DNA of 64,000 nucleotides from an uncultured Bacteroidota bacterium (lineage in GTDB: Bacteria > Bacteroidota > Bacteroidia > B-17B0 > Aurantibacillaceae), in contig CALMVZ010000027.1 of the NCBI GenBank assembly GCA_937873155.1, positions 248,001 through 312,000 of the forward strand, in the 5' to 3' direction. A program made the translations under genes and the position numbers. Under the pieces are notes generated by a model. That model saw only the letters and a program-made list of their open reading frames with translations. It did no database searches and was not told the DNA's origin. The first letter of the stretch is position 1. Every line of letters begins with the position of its first letter. Below, piece by piece: positions 15,850-23,531 of this stretch.

Positions 15850-17898
15850 TTACTTTAAAAATCGTATCAGTGCTATTTCTATGGCTATAAAAGCCAGCGT
15901 GAAGATAATAAATAATTTCCAAAGTTTCACATTGCCGCTTATTTCAGCCACAGAGGCGGTTAGCGACTTCTCCGAAGCCACCAGGTTCTTGAATGAAATA
16001 AGGTTATTCTCAGCAATGCTTTTTTCTATCTCTTCATTGGTAAAGAACTCCAAACCTGACTCCAACCGGTTATAATTAAAGGCGGCCGATTGAAGGTCTA
16101 TGCCTTTATGGGTGAGTTTATAGAACCCGGGATTCGTGATCTGGTTCTGGGTATAAACATTCAGACGGTTATTGTTCACTCGGATCTCCGGAATGACATC
16201 AAACTTGTTAGTTGTTTCAGTTAAATGAACAGGCTCTTCGCTTTTTTCTTTAAAGGCATTCAGGCTGATCACCGAATTACTTTGCGTAAAATAATAAAGC
16301 GGCACAGGTTTTAAACTATTGATCGCCATTTTATAAATAGTTGGAACAAATAACGCATGCTTGCAAAAATTAGTAAAGCTTTCATCCAGCGAACTGCTGA
16401 ACACATATACTTTTGCGTTTTGAATTGACGCTTCACCAACCCATGTCTCACCGTTAATTAATTTCAGTACAGGTGTGATATTATTTTTAGAACTCAAATT
16501 GAAAGTGTAATGTTTTCTAACAACAGGTAGATCCATCCGTTCATCGATCTTATCAAACACACCTTCATAGAATCCGGTTTTGAAATCTGTTTTCTCTACT
16601 TTTAATCGCGATGTATCCAACGCTGAAATGAAAGGAAGGTTCAATGTTTTATAGAACTCGTTGTAATTTTGGGTGTTTGTTTTTGCAGCAGGAATGATCG
16701 CAAGATAACCGCCGTTCGAAACATATTTGTTCAATTCTGCAATTAAGCCTGAAGAAAAATTCTCAATTTCATTCAGCACAATTAAATTGGAGGTGGCGAA
16801 TAAAGCATAATCAATCGCGTTCTCATTATTCTCACGGAAGTTGAACAAACTGTCATTCTGCATTAAGGTTTTAAAATGCGTTCCTGTTTTTGAATTCGGG
16901 CCATTTATAACAAGCGCCGAAATATTCAATTTGGAATTGAAAGAGAAATACAACTCATCATCAAATACGATAGGGTAATCCTCAATTTTCAGAGAACAGA
17001 AATTAAATCCTTCTTCCTTGCATTCAAAGGTCATTTTGGTTTCTGCTTTCGAATTGGCATCTGCATTGTAAGAAGCCAACGCAACCTGCTGTTTATTGAT
17101 GAAGAGTTTGATAGTTCCGTTCTCAACCGCCTGGTTACTCTTGTTCCAAATCCGGATGTTTAATTTCTGAATGATCCCTTTTTGCTGCACCGGCGTTTCA
17201 AACCAACAGCTATCGATGTAAATATTATTGTTGTTATTTGCTGCTAACGGAATTAATGTTGAGCTGATCAAGGTATCCGCTTTCAGGTTCTTAAAATCTG
17301 AAACCGATTTCTGAAAATCGCTGATGATGAATTGACGCAGGTCTTTCGCTTTACTGCCTTTTAAAAAATCTGCCTGACGTTTAACAACCGATGACAAAGG
17401 CTTCACCGCCGCCGAAATTTTAACTTCAGTAATTGCATCTTTAATTTCTTCTTTCGATAACAAACGTTGGTGTTTCCCTTCAAAATCATTGGTTAGTAGC
17501 ATGAATCTATCTGCATTCCCGAAAGCATCTACAATTTCATTCGCTCTTTTTTTGGCATCGCCCAATAAAGTACCGTTCTTGTTCAAACCTTCCATCGTGA
17601 AGGAGTTATCGATATAGATCCCGATGGCTTTGTCGCCTGTTCTCACTTTGGCGGTCTTATCTGTAATTACGGGCTGGGCAAAGGCTAAAACGAGGCATGT
17701 AATGGCTAAAATCCGCGCTAATAAAATTAAAAGCTCTTTTAAACGTGATTTCGACTGACTTTCCTGTTTTAATTCGCGTAAAAACTTTACGTTTGTGAAA
17801 TAAACGGTCTTGTATTTCCTGAAATTGAATAAATGAATGATAATAGGGATCGAGATCGCAAAAAGGGCATACAGAAAAGAAGGAAATACAAAACTCAT
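15850..17898 (-). CDS. BatA-domain (aerotolerance regulator N-terminal) membrane protein
   Basis: 682 residues. The N-terminus MSFVFPSFLYALFAISIPIIIHLFNFRKYK, followed by VYFTNVKFLRELKQESQSKSRLKELLILLARILAI, is the BatA N-terminal domain. A von Willebrand-like region follows (AIGIYIDNSFTM, about 92-103, resembling the metal-site DxSxS in shortened form), then a long periplasmic part and a C-terminal membrane helix (about 660-680). Such proteins often belong to Bat or MoxR-associated clusters in Bacteroidota. No MoxR or other Bat gene is adjacent. Function is unproven. Confidence 0.85.
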   Translation of the reverse strand: MSFVFPSFLYALFAISIPIIIHLFNFRKYKTVYFTNVKFLRELKQESQSKSRLKELLILLARILAITCLVLAFAQPVITDKTAKVRTGDKAIGIYIDNSFTMEGLNKNGTLLGDAKKRANEIVDAFGNADRFMLLTNDFEGKHQRLLSKEEIKDAITEVKISAAVKPLSSVVKRQADFLKGSKAKDLRQFIISDFQKSVSDFKNLKADTLISSTLIPLAANNNNNIYIDSCWFETPVQQKGIIQKLNIRIWNKSNQAVENGTIKLFINKQQVALASYNADANSKAETKMTFECKEEGFNFCSLKIEDYPIVFDDELYFSFNSKLNISALVINGPNSKTGTHFKTLMQNDSLFNFRENNENAIDYALFATSNLIVLNEIENFSSGLIAELNKYVSNGGYLAIIPAAKTNTQNYNEFYKTLNLPFISALDTSRLKVEKTDFKTGFYEGVFDKIDERMDLPVVRKHYTFNLSSKNNITPVLKLINGETWVGEASIQNAKVYVFSSSLDESFTNFCKHALFVPTIYKMAINSLKPVPLYYFTQSNSVISLNAFKEKSEEPVHLTETTNKFDVIPEIRVNNNRLNVYTQNQITNPGFYKLTHKGIDLQSAAFNYNRLESGLEFFTNEEIEKSIAENNLISFKNLVASEKSLTASVAEISGNVKLWKLFIIFTLAFIAIEIALIRFLK

Positions 17899-17957
17899 AA
17901 GACCATAAATTTACTAAAACCAATAACCATAAACAACTAAGAAACCATAGTAACTAT

Positions 17958-18056
17958 CTCTGTGTAACTCCTAAACTCAGTGCCCCTGTGTTGAAAGTCG
18001 GGCTTCTCCAAAAAAGAAAGACGGATTTTTCAACACGGAGTGACAGAGAAACAGAG
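17958..18056 (+). repeat. Dispersed stem-loop element, copy 1
   Basis: A 99-base element whose left arm (43 bases) and right arm (34 bases) match the element at 26869-26965, on the other strand, with three and two differences respectively, while the roughly 20 bases between them are unrelated. Inside, CCCCTGTGTTGAA and TTCAACACGGAG are inverted repeats, so the conserved parts form a stem and the variable part a loop. It lies between divergent genes. Confidence 0.7.
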
Positions 18057-18096
18057 ATGCGCAGAGTAACCATAACCCAAACCACTAAAACAACCA

Positions 18097-18128
18097 TCTC
18101 CGAACTCCGAACTACCAACTACGAACTA
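18097..18128 (+). repeat. Reiterated-word leader (CGAACT..CCAACTACGAACT)
   Basis: Near-tandem copies of the words CCGAACT and ACTACCAACTACGAACTA end right before the ATG at 18130. The same words occur at 22731-22752, before the gene at 22817, and in complement at 41463-41493. Confidence 0.45.
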
Positions 18129-18129
18129 A

Positions 18130-18765
18130 ATGAACTCCACAACCGCCATAATAGGAAAGAACCTCGTCCTCATAGCCCTGGTCGTAATAACCGTCATGAG
18201 CATGTTCCAGTACGTGTTCAGTAACAGCACCCTTTTAATAGTGCAAATAGTAATGGGTTTGGTATACGCTCTGTTCAGCTATTTCGAGTACAACAACACG
18301 GCTTATAAAGCAATGCTTCCCGTAGAGCGGTATTCGTATTATCCAGGGAGTTTTTATACATTCCGTTTTTTAAAGATCGGTATCTATTTAACCTTTGGCT
18401 TGTTGTTGGCTGCATCTCCGAGCGGTGTTAGTATTTTGTATCCTGTTTGCCTGGCTTTGGCTTTAACGGAGATCATTATTTCTTTGTTAAAGTATTATAA
18501 AAAACTCTGTTTCGTGAATGTTTACGCCAATTACATTTTAATTGCCCTCGAAGAAATGGAAAAGATCTTCGCCACCGAAGTAGAAAGCGTAGAATACCGC
18601 CACGACATTTTTTACCTGATAAAAAAGAACGGCAAAAGCACCATGATAAAAACTTATTCCATCCAGGACAAAGACGTCTTCATCAACAAAATGAAAGACT
18701 GGATCGTGAATAATGATGTGAAGATAAGTGATGAGAGTGCTGCGAGGTTGAAGGCGATTGGGTAG
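18130..18765 (+). CDS. Four-helix membrane protein with soluble C-terminal domain, unknown function
   Basis: 211 residues. Four hydrophobic segments lie at about 10-30, 34-51, 78-96 and 100-120. The C-terminal 85 residues are soluble, starting after the basic YYKKLCFVNVYANY segment, and end MKDWIVNNDVKISDESAARLKAIG. The topology resembles bacterial YcxB-like proteins, but no motif supports the assignment. The last 25 codons recur, mostly with synonymous changes, at 20200-20280 downstream of the STAS genes, so a second gene of this family probably once existed there. Confidence 0.7.
   Translation: MNSTTAIIGKNLVLIALVVITVMSMFQYVFSNSTLLIVQIVMGLVYALFSYFEYNNTAYKAMLPVERYSYYPGSFYTFRFLKIGIYLTFGLLLAASPSGVSILYPVCLALALTEIIISLLKYYKKLCFVNVYANYILIALEEMEKIFATEVESVEYRHDIFYLIKKNGKSTMIKTYSIQDKDVFINKMKDWIVNNDVKISDESAARLKAIG
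18691..18765 (+). repeat. Gene-end repeat, intact copy
   Basis: The last 25 codons of the membrane protein. Partner of the remnant at 20206-20280; the two share 28 identical bases (18733-18760 and 20248-20275). Confidence 0.85.
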
Positions 18766-18846
18766 GTGATACTCTCTTCGTTGCATGTATCCTTGCGATT
18801 TTCGTATCAGGTTTATTAAACTATATTTGTATTACAGTTTGATATT

Positions 18847-19761
18847 GTGGAAATAAAAATACCTAATAGATTCTCAGACAATTTTGGTGAACCCTTGAAT
18901 TATATAATTAAGCAGTTAATTATTATTAATCAGGAAAATCCAACTAAATTGATTTTTGATTTTTCCGGATCAAAGTTTATTTCTCCTTTTATTATTGGAA
19001 GTATAATTGCAGTGACAAATCATTTAAGGCGAAAAGGAAAGACTGTAAGTTTTAAAGTGGATGGAAATAGTAATGTCACTAATTACTTTGAAACAATCTG
19101 CTTTCCTAATGGTTATAATTTTGAGGGTTTGTCATCAGCAGAAATGAATGCCAAACTGGAGGAGTATGGTTTAAAGACTTTTATTCCTTTAGTTCTTTTT
19201 CCAACAGGAGCAAATCAGGCTGAATCAACATTAAGAGAGAATGTATTATCAGCAATTAATTCTATTTTAAAAAAGCAATTAAAACTTGAGGGGAGTATTC
19301 TTGAAGCGGTTTATTATTTGATTGACGAATTAACAAATAATATATCCGACCATTCTTCTTCTGAAAAAGGAATATTATTCGCCCAATTTTATCCAACAAA
19401 AAACTATATGGATATTTGTATTATTGATTATGGGAAAGGGATAAGACAAACTTATTTGGATTCCGGAAAAGCAAATCCAAGCACTGATGAGGAAGCCATT
19501 GAATTTGCTATAAAGGGAAAATCCACAAAAGATCAATCTATTAGTCGGGGATTTGGTATATCAACCAGTAGAAATATGATAACAGATGGATTAAAAGGAA
19601 AGTTTTTTATATATTCAGGCAACGCATTGTTTTATCAAAACTCAGAAAAACAAGAAATTATTTCTTTACCTCAAGAAGCTAATTATCAAGGCTGTATGAT
19701 AGCTTTAAGGGTTCCGATCTTACCTAATTCACAATTTAATTTTTATAAGTACACGCAGTAA
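18847..19761 (+). CDS. STAS-like plus HATPase protein (putative regulatory kinase)
   Basis: 304 residues from a GTG start. Residues about 30-75 look like a STAS fold (TKLIFDFSGSKFISPFIIGSII). Residues about 145-290 form a GHKL ATPase domain: N-box LIDELTNNISDHS (Glu161, Asn165, His169), G1 box DYGKGI (194-199) and G2 box RGFGIS (234-239). Such proteins act as anti-sigma-factor-like kinases or molecular switches. The small STAS-like protein encoded 47 bases downstream could be its partner. Both genes are visibly richer in A and T than their neighbours, and they interrupt a region flanked by a duplicated gene end. Phosphorylation of the partner is inference. Confidence 0.8.
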   Translation: MEIKIPNRFSDNFGEPLNYIIKQLIIINQENPTKLIFDFSGSKFISPFIIGSIIAVTNHLRRKGKTVSFKVDGNSNVTNYFETICFPNGYNFEGLSSAEMNAKLEEYGLKTFIPLVLFPTGANQAESTLRENVLSAINSILKKQLKLEGSILEAVYYLIDELTNNISDHSSSEKGILFAQFYPTKNYMDICIIDYGKGIRQTYLDSGKANPSTDEEAIEFAIKGKSTKDQSISRGFGISTSRNMITDGLKGKFFIYSGNALFYQNSEKQEIISLPQEANYQGCMIALRVPILPNSQFNFYKYTQ

Positions 19762-19808
19762 CTTATTTTAACTTGGATAAAAAATAGAAATTTAGTAACT
19801 TTAAAATC

Positions 19809-20165
19809 ATGAAGCCAACAAAGAAAATATTGGTATCTAATAAGGAAAAGAACTTTTTAGTAAGTAGAGAGGCGGCAAGTACCCTTTTTAATGAATTAAA
19901 CTTTTCAGATTCTGATTTTGAATTGGATTTCAGTAATGTGGAATTTATTTCTAGGTCTTATGCCGATCAGTTCTATAAATTGAAAGATGATTTGGAAAAA
20001 AGATTTAATACAAAAATCCACATAATCAATGCGAGTGAAGAAGTAATAAACATGCTTCATGTTGTATCAAAAACACAAAATTTGAACGAAAGGAATTTCG
20101 AAAAAATCCCTGTGTATAGATTTTCTAAAATGGATAATCTTTCTGATTATCTTTTCTCAATTTAA
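19809..20165 (+). CDS. Small STAS-like (DUF4325-type) protein
   Basis: 118 residues. The core FELDFSNVEFISRSYADQFYKLKDDLEKRF is typical of STAS-like DUF4325 proteins: a strand ending in a conserved DFS/V segment, then FISRSYADQF (about 45-54) where anti-sigma-factor antagonists carry a phosphorylatable serine. A serine is present here in SRS. A second block, KIHIINASEEVINMLHVV, completes the alpha/beta fold. It follows the HATPase gene in the same direction and probably forms a two-gene unit with it. The target is unknown. Confidence 0.78.
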   Translation: MKPTKKILVSNKEKNFLVSREAASTLFNELNFSDSDFELDFSNVEFISRSYADQFYKLKDDLEKRFNTKIHIINASEEVINMLHVVSKTQNLNERNFEKIPVYRFSKMDNLSDYLFSI

Positions 20166-20199
20166 TTTCTAAATCACCGGACTTGATTGCTAAACCAGA

Positions 20200-20280
20200 A
20201 GCAAAATGAAAGACTGGATAGTAAACAACGACGTGAAGATTAGTGAGGAGAGTGCTGCGAGGTTGAAGGCGATTGAGTGA
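20200..20280 (+). pseudogene. C-terminal remnant of a second copy of the 18130 membrane protein
   Basis: Reads S-K then MKDWIVNNDVKIS..ESAARLKAIE and a stop, matching the last codons of the 18130 gene. Of the differing codons, about seven are synonymous and only two or three change the residue (Asp to Glu, Gly to Glu, Asn to Ser). The last 28 shared bases are identical. There is a stop three codons upstream and no start or membrane part, so it is a remnant. Synonymous divergence means it evolved as coding DNA before truncation. Confidence 0.75.
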
Positions 20281-20311
20281 TTTTTTTAAAGTGCTATTGT
20301 AGAATTATAGT

Positions 20312-21382
20312 ATGAGTAAAATAACTTATTTATTTGGAGCTGGAGCAAGTTGGGAGTCGATTCCAGTAGTAGGTGAATTGGAAAGAGCATTCCAAATTGT
20401 AAAAGAATGGAATGAAGAGATTCATAAAAGTATCCCGCAAAAGACCTCTTATTCTGATGGCGAAAAAAAAACAATAAGGTCATGCAAAACCTTTGATGCT
20501 TTGCTACAAACTATTTGCTTTAATACCCCAATCTACAAAACAATAGATACTTTCGCAAAAAAACTAACTATCACTGATGATATACATGATTTACATAATG
20601 TCAAAGCAGCATTAAGTTTGTTTTTTACTTTATGGCAGGAGAGTTCGATAAGGGACATTGAATTCGAACTACTGAAGAAAAATGGAAGAAAGTTTAAAGA
20701 AATCGATACTCGTTATTTTGGATTATTAACTAACTACCTTCAAAGGGATAACGGAAAAATAATCCTTGACCCTAATGTGAATTTCATTAGCTGGAATTAC
20801 GACACTCAACTGGAGAGGTCTCTTGCATTTATACTTGACAAGTCAGTGAATGATATTCCTAATCTATTTAATATCCATCCTTTTAATCAACAAGAAACTC
20901 CTCAAATAATTCATTTAAACGGAGTGGCTGGTTATTATAAAACTGAAAGCAATAATGCTAATTTATTTCGCGAAAAGAACCCGTTAGGAAATAGGCCACC
21001 AAAAGAAGTATTAAAAGATCTTGTTGATTTCATTGGGTCAGTAGAAAAAATGAGTATTAATGTTGATGAATATTTTACATTCGCTTGGGAAAGCGATAAA
21101 ATTAACAGGGCGGTAACTGAAGCAGAAAAAATACTTTCAGAGACGGATACACTTGTTATAATTGGTTATTCTTTTCCGAATTTCAATAATGAAATTGATA
21201 AAAAGCTTCTAGCAATATTTTTAGAGCAAAGCAATAGAAAGAATAACTTAAAAGTTTATTACCAAGACCCTAGAGCAAACAAAACTCTTTTATCGAAACG
21301 TTTTGGAATTGATGAGAGTATCATCGAAATTGATTCAACTAATATGGATCAGTTTATTTTACCGCTTGAGAGAATTTCTTAA
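20312..21382 (+). CDS. SIR2-like NAD-binding protein (candidate NADase)
   Basis: 356 residues. The N-terminal ITYLFGAGASWES gives the NAD-binding GAGAS motif (9-13). The SIR2 signature appears as FISWNYDTQLER (Asn162, Asp164) and the catalytic-type histidine as IIHLNG (His201). Near the C-terminus VIIGYSFPNFNNEID (about 283-296) closes the domain. Proteins of this SIR2_2 type occur as effectors in antiphage systems (for example Thoeris ThsA and DSR-like proteins), where they destroy NAD. There is no recognisable partner domain within the protein; the STAS/HATPase pair lies just upstream. The gene is AT-rich compared with the backbone. Confidence 0.82.
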   Translation: MSKITYLFGAGASWESIPVVGELERAFQIVKEWNEEIHKSIPQKTSYSDGEKKTIRSCKTFDALLQTICFNTPIYKTIDTFAKKLTITDDIHDLHNVKAALSLFFTLWQESSIRDIEFELLKKNGRKFKEIDTRYFGLLTNYLQRDNGKIILDPNVNFISWNYDTQLERSLAFILDKSVNDIPNLFNIHPFNQQETPQIIHLNGVAGYYKTESNNANLFREKNPLGNRPPKEVLKDLVDFIGSVEKMSINVDEYFTFAWESDKINRAVTEAEKILSETDTLVIIGYSFPNFNNEIDKKLLAIFLEQSNRKNNLKVYYQDPRANKTLLSKRFGIDESIIEIDSTNMDQFILPLERIS

Positions 21383-21641
21383 CACAGATGTCGCGGATTT
21401 GTAACCCCGCCAGCGCAGCCTCGATAACTATCGGAATGCAATTGGCGCTAAACAGCTCTTATTTCCCCACATTAAAAAAAGTCCTTGCGAAGGGACGTGG
21501 GCCAGCCGGAAAATCCGCGCCGGCGGGTAGCATCGCGCGAGGAATCGGATTTTCTTCCCACTCTACCGGTGCCTGAGCAGCCAGTGTTAAGCCTTGTGCG
21601 AGTCGAAGGCACTTTTCATCAGGCAAAAAAGTAACATAGAA
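21383..21641. other. GC-rich intergenic segment with inverted words, no gene
   Basis: About 260 bases, abruptly richer in G and C than the AT-rich SIR2 gene before it. It contains GCGGATTT near 21391 and AAATCCGCGCCGGCGGG near 21510, an inverted relation, a GATAACTATCGG word and a palindromic GCCTT..AAGGC element (21591-21610). An open frame of 62 codons (21388-21576) is present but has repeat-like composition and no family. It may be a repeat element or decayed mobile DNA at the island edge. Confidence 0.5.
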
Positions 21642-22265
21642 TTATTCTTGTGGATCACTAGCTTTCTTTTTCTTTAGTTGGCGAGATACGCTTAAAGCTA
21701 GTAATTGATTATAAGATGCTTTAGAGACTAAAGGAACAGCGCCCCTCACTGGCAATAAAGAATGGCTAAGTCTTAATCCGAGTGCCCACTTCTCATTTAA
21801 TGCGCAGCCAATACCAACGTTGAATGAAAGTTCGCTTCTGGTAAATGGATGTTTATTTACCAGGTCGGGCGTTTCATTACTATATAAATGTTCACGATAA
21901 TTGATCATATATCCCAAACCAGGACCAAATTCAAAATAGATCTTCTTCCTGTGGTATTGAAAAAGGACAGGCATTTCAAAATAATGGAGGTTGACAAAAT
22001 GCGTACTCTTTCCGGCTCCCCGAACACCGATTCCTTTATCTAAAAGTAAAAGTTCCGTTTGAGCCGTCCATTTTTTGTTCATTTTTAGCTGGAACCAGAA
22101 TCCTCCTAACAAGTTTCCGCCGGGTTGACTTTTAGTAAGATCTCCCGCAAGCGTATGAAGCGAATACCCCAGCTTAAGCCCAACGCGATATCGTGATTTG
22201 TAGCCATGCTGAGCGCACAACCAGAAACAATTAAAAATGGCTATAATAAGAAGAATTTTTTTCAA
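21642..22265 (-). CDS. Outer membrane beta-barrel protein (PorT-like family)
   Basis: 207 residues. A signal peptide (MKKILLIIAIFNCFWLCAQ) is followed by alternating amphipathic strands: RVGLKLGYSLHT, KKWTAQTELLLLDKGIGV, HYFEMPVLFQYHRKKIYFEFGPGLGYM, FNVGIGCALNEKWALGLRLSHSL. The strand set YFEMPVLF..FEFGPGLGY is typical of the small PorT-like outer membrane proteins of Bacteroidota. The Lys/Asp/Glu C-terminus lies outside the barrel. It faces the accessory segment and is monocistronic. Role unknown. Confidence 0.82.
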   Translation of the reverse strand: MKKILLIIAIFNCFWLCAQHGYKSRYRVGLKLGYSLHTLAGDLTKSQPGGNLLGGFWFQLKMNKKWTAQTELLLLDKGIGVRGAGKSTHFVNLHYFEMPVLFQYHRKKIYFEFGPGLGYMINYREHLYSNETPDLVNKHPFTRSELSFNVGIGCALNEKWALGLRLSHSLLPVRGAVPLVSKASYNQLLALSVSRQLKKKKASDPQE

Positions 22266-22816
22266 TACATTAATAACGTAATTTTCTTCGAAAAATTATA
22301 CTAAACTAAATTTTAAAAAGCATTCGTTTACACAGTTTTCCGGACACTCTCTAAACCTTGCGATGGCAAAAGTAAACCTCGCGATAGCAAAAGTAAACTT
22401 CGCGATGGCGAAAGTAAACCTTGCGATAGCCAAGAAAAACCTTGCAATTGCATCCATCAAACTTACGGTTACAAAACTGGACTTCGGCGATCTCCCGCCC
22501 TTGCATTCCTTTTCATAAAAGAAATGCCGGTCTGAAAACGTACACTAACGCCCCTCTCTGCTTGTAGAGAGGGGTTGGGGGTGAGTCTTTCGAAGCTACG
22601 AACTCTTTTAACCGCACTTCGCTTTTGCGTAAACGCAAAATTCGTGCGGAAGGTGGGTGGTGGTCCCGTTCCCAGGATGAAATCCCGGGTTACAAACATT
22701 GAACCCCTCCGGGGTTAAAAGACATTTTGTAATCTCCGAATTACCAACTACGAACTATACTAAATCCCCCGTTCTGGGTTAAGCACCTCTCCGATCCAAT
22801 AATTACTTTAGTATAA
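22266..22816. other. 550-base intergenic region with repeats
   Basis: No conserved gene. It contains a degenerate 21-base tandem repeat (22353-22478), a hairpin CCCCTCTCT..AGAGAGGGG (22551-22574) followed by GTGAGT, a Bacteroidota-style word repeat at 22731-22752, and a run of T-poor GC-rich text around 22620-22710. The repeat region gives a possible 51-codon frame starting at 22363. The region separates two convergent-divergent units and looks like an accumulation site for small repeats. Confidence 0.6.
22353..22478 (+). repeat. Six-copy 21-base tandem repeat encoding a heptad pattern
   Basis: Units start at 22353, 22374, 22395, 22416, 22437 and 22458 and decay toward the right. Unit 1 begins AAACCTTGCGATGGCAAAAG. 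Because 21 is a multiple of three, one frame reads NLAMAKV, NLAIAKV, NFAMAKV, NLAIAKK, NLAIASI, KLTVTKL. The frame is open from 22282 to the stop at 22516-22518, with the first ATG at 22363. No spacer structure of a CRISPR kind is present. Confidence 0.75.
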
Positions 22817-23362
22817 ATGAAAACGGTCAAACTTGTCTCAACAGCGTTACTAAGCGCAATACTATTAATCAGCTTTAAACCCAAAAACGATCTTATGACC
22901 AACACAACTTTAAAACTGAGCGATTCAACACTTTTTGATTTTTGGGTTGGCGATTGGGAAGCATCCTGGAACGAGAACGGAACTGTAAAATTACTTGGCG
23001 AGAATCATTTGAGCAAAGAATTTGGAGGCTGGGTCATCCGCGAAAAATTCAAAGTGAATGATGGCGCATCCAAAGGTTTTGAAGGTGGGAGCTGGACCGT
23101 ATTTGATAAGCAAAAGAAAAAGTGGTTTCAAACCTGGGTTGACAATAATGGCGCCTATATGGCATTTGAAGGAAAGCTCGATGGAGAGAAACGGATATTC
23201 GAAAGGAATACCATAGATAAAAAAGGGAAACCTGTTTTGCAAAGAATGGTTTTCAGGGATATTACAACCGAAAGTTTCACATGGGATTGGGAAAGTTCGG
23301 CTGACAATGGAAAAACATGGACACTAAGTTGGCAGATACTTTATAAAAGAATAAAAAAATAA
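22817..23362 (+). CDS. Exported DUF1579-like protein
   Basis: 181 residues. A signal-like N-terminus (MKTVKLVSTALLSAILLISF) without a lipobox is followed by FDFWVGDWEASWNENGTVKLLGENHLSKEFGGWVIREKF, resembling the start of DUF1579-like domains (FDFWVGDW...N.I...LGG). The remainder has alternating strands with W residues (WTVFDKQKKKWFQTWVDNNGAYMAFEGKLDGEKRIF). Substrate or ligand is unknown; lipocalin-type fold is likely from the pattern. An upstream word-reiterated leader lies at 22731. Confidence 0.65.
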   Translation: MKTVKLVSTALLSAILLISFKPKNDLMTNTTLKLSDSTLFDFWVGDWEASWNENGTVKLLGENHLSKEFGGWVIREKFKVNDGASKGFEGGSWTVFDKQKKKWFQTWVDNNGAYMAFEGKLDGEKRIFERNTIDKKGKPVLQRMVFRDITTESFTWDWESSADNGKTWTLSWQILYKRIKK

Positions 23363-23531
23363 AGTAACAGGCATCAAAGACCTTAACCCAAAAAAGCAGG
23401 ATCATTTGTTCCAAAATGAACCTTTCTGCATTTAAAGTGTATACCCTATGTAACTTAACACAATTTAACCGTTACAGCTTAGCAGGAATAAAAACTTTAA
23501 TGAATTAAAAGTAGTTTTAGGCACCCCATTT

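Noticed and set aside
17988-18224. 78-codon frame starting in the stem-loop element
   Set aside because: Built on repeat DNA and overlaps a better frame of the membrane protein gene at 18130.
18733-20275. Identical 28-base tracts as att sites of an integrative element
   Set aside because: No integrase or recombinase seen and the flanking homology upstream is synonymous coding divergence, which fits a gene remnant better; kept as an alternative only.
21388-21576. 62-codon open frame in the GC-rich segment
   Set aside because: Composition is repeat-like, there is no family resemblance and it runs through inverted repeat words.
22353-22478. Possible CRISPR array
   Set aside because: Units are directly adjacent with no spacers and decay progressively; no cas genes in the window.
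22469-22699. 76-codon frame on the minus strand in the 22.3-22.8 kb gap
   Set aside because: Crosses a hairpin and word repeats, no recognisable protein pattern.
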